Below, piece by piece: positions 21,924 through 24,630 of a stretch of DNA of 24,630 bases; position 1 is the stretch's first letter, and each line of letters starts with the position of its first letter. Both the position numbers and the translations under genes were made by a program. Source of the DNA: JABIAG01 sp964561995 (GTDB lineage Archaea > Nanobdellota > Nanobdellia > Woesearchaeales > JABIAG01); assembly GCA_964561995.1 (NCBI GenBank), contig CAZLQZ010000017.1, positions 1 through 24,630 on the forward strand, given 5' to 3'. Under the pieces are notes generated by a model, which worked only from the letters and a program-made list of their open reading frames with translations, searched no databases and had not been told where the DNA came from.

Positions 21924-22496
21924 ATGGATCAAAAAGAAACCCAAGTTAAGATTAAAGTAGTATTCCAAGATCCTTTTAATTTAAAGAATTTATATAAGAT
22001 TGTTTATAGGTGGTTATTAGACCATGGTTATCTTGTAGATACCAATGAGGCAGATTTAGAAATTTTATATTCTGAACAAGTTCGTCAAGGTGATATGAAA
22101 GAATATCATATTTGGTGGAGATGTCAAAAACAACCCCCTAATGAATACTTTCGATATTATTTAAGTATTGATTATTTGGGTTTAGCTGTTAAAAATACTG
22201 AAGTGATTAAAGACGATAAAAAGTACAAAATGCAGATTGGTGAAATCACAATTAACATAAAATCCGATTTAGAAGTTGAAGCTAATGATAAAGAAGGAAA
22301 ATGGGAGTCTCATTGGCTATTAAGTATGTTTAGAAATTGGTATAAAGAAAAATGGTACCGAACAAAAATTGAACAACATGAAAATACTTTATATGAAGAA
22401 ACTTATAAACTTCAATCAACAATTAAAGAATACTTAGAATTGTATCAATACACTACAACTCCAGATTTATTCTTTAAAAAGAAAGGATTTGAGTAA
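21924..22496 (+). CDS. DPANN-type conserved hypothetical protein
   Basis: A 190-aa soluble protein rich in Trp, Tyr and charged residues. It has an N-terminal region with LYKIVYRWLLDHGY, a beta-rich centre (YHIWWRCQ, FRYYLSIDYLGLAVKNTEV, IGEITINIKSDLEV), and a C-terminal helical part (WLLSMFRNWYKEKWYRTKIEQHENTLYEETYKL). From memory this layout resembles a widespread Woesearchaeota/Pacearchaeota family of unknown function; I cannot verify it here. It has no catalytic motif, signal peptide or TM. Its promoter is leaderless-type. The regular strand-turn-strand centre suggests a jelly-roll-like or sandwich fold. Confidence 0.65.
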   Translation: MDQKETQVKIKVVFQDPFNLKNLYKIVYRWLLDHGYLVDTNEADLEILYSEQVRQGDMKEYHIWWRCQKQPPNEYFRYYLSIDYLGLAVKNTEVIKDDKKYKMQIGEITINIKSDLEVEANDKEGKWESHWLLSMFRNWYKEKWYRTKIEQHENTLYEETYKLQSTIKEYLELYQYTTTPDLFFKKKGFE

Positions 22497-22707
22497 ACCA
22501 TTACTCATTTCTAATATTTTTTTCTAGAGTATATTATATTGATTAGTGAAATAAGTTCATGTAGAATATATTTAAATTGGATAAAATTAATTTATTATAG
22601 TTTAATAAAATGGTTTTTTTTATTGAATTGTTTTCTAGAAAAATAAAGAAGTGGTTAATGTGAGTGCTGTCCACTTAAATTTTAATTATTTTAATAAAAG
22701 GTTTAAA

Positions 22708-22800
22708 AGCCTCCGGTGGGATTTGAACCCACGATCTCCTGATCGCTTGAAAACGTGGTTTTATACAAGTCAGGTACATTAGCCACTATGCTACGGAGGC
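22708..22800 (-). tRNA. tRNA-Thr (TGT) with 20-nt intron and canonical bulge-helix-bulge
   Basis: Acceptor GCCTCCG/CGGAGGC, D-stem GCAT/ATGT, anticodon stem CCTGA/TCAGG, T-arm GTGGG-TTCAAAT-CCCAC, discriminator T. Mature loop CTTGTAA gives anticodon TGT. The intron (22744-22763) makes a textbook splice motif: CTTG pairs with CAAG (4 bp), flanked by 3-nt bulges TAT and CGA, with an AAAAC/GTTTT outer hairpin. The cut falls after position 37. Exons: 22764-22800 and 22708-22743. Confidence 0.93.
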
Positions 22801-22902
22801 ATACTTACTAGAATTTGGAATCTGTTTATAAAATTTATCATTGTGTGATACAAACCCCTAAAAATGGAAAACAATTTAAATAAAATTCATTTTTAGATAT
22901 AA

Positions 22903-23460
22903 ATGGAAAAGAAAACAATCATGTCAATCTTTATTGCATTGATAATGGTCTCGAGTGTATTTGGTGTAGTGTTAAATTCTAGTTTTTCAAATACTAAAAT
23001 AAAATATAATAATCATGTATTTGTAGCACAAGACGGAAAGTATTACACTGAATTAAATGGAAAAGAAATTGATTTTTACAACAATCCTGAAGTGATTGAA
23101 AACATTGAGTTGGATGAAAATTTTGTTAATGTTTTAAAAAATACTAAAATGATGTATTTCACTTCAGATTTCAATGATTCATTAGTTGAAGAAATTGCAA
23201 TTTTGGGTTATGACTTAACAACTAATATGTTTGATACAAATTATGTTTATGTTCAACCTTCTTTGACCACAAATGAGACTGATTTGCCTCAAATAACTTG
23301 TCAAGATGCGACTCAAACAGTTCCCGTAATTTATGTTAAATCTTCAAATGAAACTAGTTCTAGTTTTGAAAATGGTTGTTTAATTATCAATTTACAATCT
23401 TCATTTGATGTGGCACAATATCGAGATAGAATACTTTATTCTTTTTATGGGGTAATTTAA
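22903..23460 (+). CDS. Exported surface protein, first of a paralogous pair
   Basis: A 185-aa protein with an N-terminal signal or anchor (MEKKTIMSIFIALIMVSSVFGVV, hydrophobic 8-23). The exported part carries four N-glycosylation sequons (NSS, NDS, NET, NET) and two cysteines (C133, C159), probably a disulphide. A C-terminal module around 127-185 (TCQDAT..., PVIYVK, NGCLIINL, RILYSFYG) recurs in the next gene. The two lie 2 nt apart and share an operon. I recognise the layout as common in DPANN genomes but know no function. It is probably surface-exposed. It appears leaderless. Confidence 0.75.
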   Translation: MEKKTIMSIFIALIMVSSVFGVVLNSSFSNTKIKYNNHVFVAQDGKYYTELNGKEIDFYNNPEVIENIELDENFVNVLKNTKMMYFTSDFNDSLVEEIAILGYDLTTNMFDTNYVYVQPSLTTNETDLPQITCQDATQTVPVIYVKSSNETSSSFENGCLIINLQSSFDVAQYRDRILYSFYGVI

Positions 23461-23462
23461 AA

Positions 23463-24170
23463 ATGGAAGAAGTTTATAAACAAACTCAAGAAACAATGGA
23501 TGAAATTAAAGAGACAGTAAAAGAAAAAGAACAGAAAAGTCAAAAATTCTTATTATATATAATTGGTTTTATAATTTTAATAATTGCAGCTTTTTTAATA
23601 ACTCAAAATATTAGTAAAGAATCTGAATTTGTAACTAAAGATGAAATGTTCAACCGAGTAATTAAAGGTGATGTGGATGAAGCTAATGGTTATATGTATA
23701 ATGGATATGCTTTTGTTTTTGATGACATTTTAAAATCTTGGTTTACAAGAATTCAAATTGATGATGAGCTTATTGAAATTTCATTACATTTCGGTCCTAG
23801 AGATTTAGAAAATGTAACTATTTATGGAAGTTTAGATGAAAGATTCAATCAAAAAACGATATATCTTACATTTGATCCAAATTCAACTCAAATGAGTTAT
23901 ATTGCTGTTTCAGCTGCTGAATTAAGTTTAAATTTAGCAAAAGGTCTTAATGCAATTCCAGTTGCAGCTTGTACTTCAAATGAATCTGCTTGTATCGATA
24001 GGCCAATTCTTACTTGTGATAATACTGACAAACCAGTTATTTACATTAAGAAAGATAATAGGACTGCAGTAATGTTAGATGGTAATTGTGTAACATTAAA
24101 AGGCAATGAATGGGGCATTACTAAAGCAGTTGATAAGTTCTTATTAAATTGGTATAGAATTATGGATTAA
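23463..24170 (+). CDS. Membrane-anchored surface protein, second of a paralogous pair
   Basis: A 235-aa protein with a cytoplasmic charged helix (1-28), one membrane segment (about 29-48), and an extracellular domain. The domain has five sequons (NIS, NVT, NST, NES, NRT) and four cysteines (C170, C177, C185, C209). Its C-terminal 60 residues align with the upstream protein: TCDNT, KPVIYIK, NCVTLKG, KFLLNWY match TCQDAT, VPVIYVK, NGCLIINL, RILYSFY. C185/C209 correspond to C133/C159 there; C170/C177 is an added pair. The topology differs (internal anchor rather than signal peptide), so the pair could hold one soluble and one tethered subunit. Unknown function; surface complex inferred. Confidence 0.75.
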   Translation: MEEVYKQTQETMDEIKETVKEKEQKSQKFLLYIIGFIILIIAAFLITQNISKESEFVTKDEMFNRVIKGDVDEANGYMYNGYAFVFDDILKSWFTRIQIDDELIEISLHFGPRDLENVTIYGSLDERFNQKTIYLTFDPNSTQMSYIAVSAAELSLNLAKGLNAIPVAACTSNESACIDRPILTCDNTDKPVIYIKKDNRTAVMLDGNCVTLKGNEWGITKAVDKFLLNWYRIMD

Positions 24171-24517
24171 ATTTCCATTATTTTTTCATTTTCTACTGTT
24201 ACAAATCTTATGCCTACTCCTAATTTTAATAGTGCTGGTAATAGAGCCATGTGTTCTTTTCCAGAACCTGAAACAATATTCACTGCAACATCATTAAATT
24301 TAACTTTTCCTTTTAATTTTTCATAAATTTCATTACTCATTGGTTTAATTTCTTTTTCATTGATTACTATTAATTCTGCTTTTTCATGATTAAATTTTTC
24401 TTTTCCAAATTCATTTGTAAGTAAATATACTTTATTCCATTCTTCTGCATTAATAACTTTAAGAACTTCTGCCCATGTTCCTTTTCCTGTTGATAAGCAA
24501 GCAATTAAATCTGTCAT
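24167..24517 (-). CDS. Small Rossmann-like protein resembling CARF domains
   Basis: A 116-aa single-domain protein. It begins with a short strand and a Gly/Ser/Thr loop (LIACLSTGKGTW, residues 4-15), has a central YLLTNEFGKEKF strand-helix, and ends with a second Gly-rich loop and helix, SGSGKEHMALLPALLKLG (83-100), then GIRFV. A ligand loop near each end, with the second starting a helix, resembles CARF-type Rossmann folds that bind cyclic oligonucleotides. No effector domain is fused and no CRISPR locus is near, so the ligand is unknown. It may belong to a broadly conserved archaeal family of unknown role. The minus-strand promoter has two TATA-like CTTATAAAAAAC repeats between about 24518 and 24543. 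It overlaps the convergent gene by 4 nt. Confidence 0.75.
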   Translation of the reverse strand: MTDLIACLSTGKGTWAEVLKVINAEEWNKVYLLTNEFGKEKFNHEKAELIVINEKEIKPMSNEIYEKLKGKVKFNDVAVNIVSGSGKEHMALLPALLKLGVGIRFVTVENEKIMEI

Positions 24518-24543
24518 GTTTTTTATAAGTCTTAGTTTTTTAT
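24518..24543 (-). promoter_or_regulatory. Duplicated TATA-like sequence upstream of the CARF-like gene
   Basis: On the minus strand CTTATAAAAAAC occurs twice in the 30 nt before the ATG at 24517. The more distal copy has the right distance for a leaderless transcript; the proximal copy is too close to be a normal TATA box. Confidence 0.45.
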
Positions 24544-24586
24544 AAGCTTTTTCATACTTTTGTTGTAATAATTACGGGTTAATATG

Positions 24587-24615
24587 AAACCCTCCGAATA
24601 AATCGAAGGGTTTTT
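24587..24615 (+). terminator. Intrinsic-type hairpin plus T-tract
   Basis: AAACCCT-C-CGA, a 5-nt loop, then TCG-A-AGGGTTT form a stem of ten pairs with one mismatch, followed by TTTTTAT. It lies 417 nt past the last plus-strand gene, so it either ends a small transcript that starts within 24520-24570 or acts as an attenuator for a gene beyond the window. Confidence 0.5.
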
Positions 24616-24630
24616 ATAGTAGTTTACCGT

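Overview
This window looks like chromosomal DNA of an AT-rich, reduced-genome archaeon, most likely a DPANN lineage of the Woesearchaeota/Pacearchaeota (Nanoarchaeota) type. Evidence seen in the sequence: archaeal TATA boxes about 25-27 nt before many start codons (leaderless genes), GAGGTGA-type Shine-Dalgarno sites on others, tRNA genes with anticodon-loop introns, and archaeal forms of replication and repair genes (RFC large subunit, NurA-type nuclease, OB-fold SSB, archaeal/eukaryotic-type GlyRS, an oapABC-like GTPase cluster). The lineage is inferred, because no rRNA or other strong phylogenetic marker is present.

Layout. 1-1500 (minus): oapA-oapB-oapC-like operon (GTPase, DUF2073, Zn-ribbon). 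1.6-4.3 kb: three poorly known proteins (a basic-tailed protein with a hydrophobic segment, a multi-TM coiled-coil protein, a small coiled-coil protein). 4.4-8.9 kb (plus): a two-gene type IV pilus/secretion motor (VirB11/FlaI-type ATPase and two-domain FlaJ/PilC-type platform). 8.9-10.7 kb (minus): an ORF interrupted by one stop codon, an anchored coiled-coil protein and a SAM methyltransferase. 10.8-12.8 kb (minus): tRNA-Phe, SSB, glyS. 12.8-18.0 kb: a small duplicated membrane transporter-like protein, rfcL, acylphosphatase, a membrane protein, topA. 18.0-20.3 kb: a possible frameshifted microgene, a tail-anchored protein, then a plus-strand cluster of a lysine-rich phasin-like protein, nurA and a lysine-rich membrane protein. 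20.3-22.8 kb: tRNA-His, a degenerate tRNA-like element, two intron-containing tRNA-Thr genes (CGU, UGU), mixed with lineage-type hypothetical genes and a 40-aa Zn-ribbon. 22.9-24.5 kb: a tandem pair of paralogous surface-type proteins and a small Rossmann/CARF-like protein. The window ends in a hairpin plus T-tract.

Genes of DNA replication, topology and repair (oap cluster, SSB, RFC-L, TopA, NurA) and translation (GlyRS, tRNAs) dominate the recognisable content. The rest is mostly cell-envelope or coiled-coil protein of unknown role. I found no CRISPR array, insertion sequence, phage region or obvious defence island. The points most worth a second look are the single-stop ORF at 8921-9253, the degenerate tRNA-like element beside an intron-bearing tRNA-Thr, the paralogous sequon-rich pair, the lysine-rich proteins flanking nurA, and the pilus motor without visible pilins.
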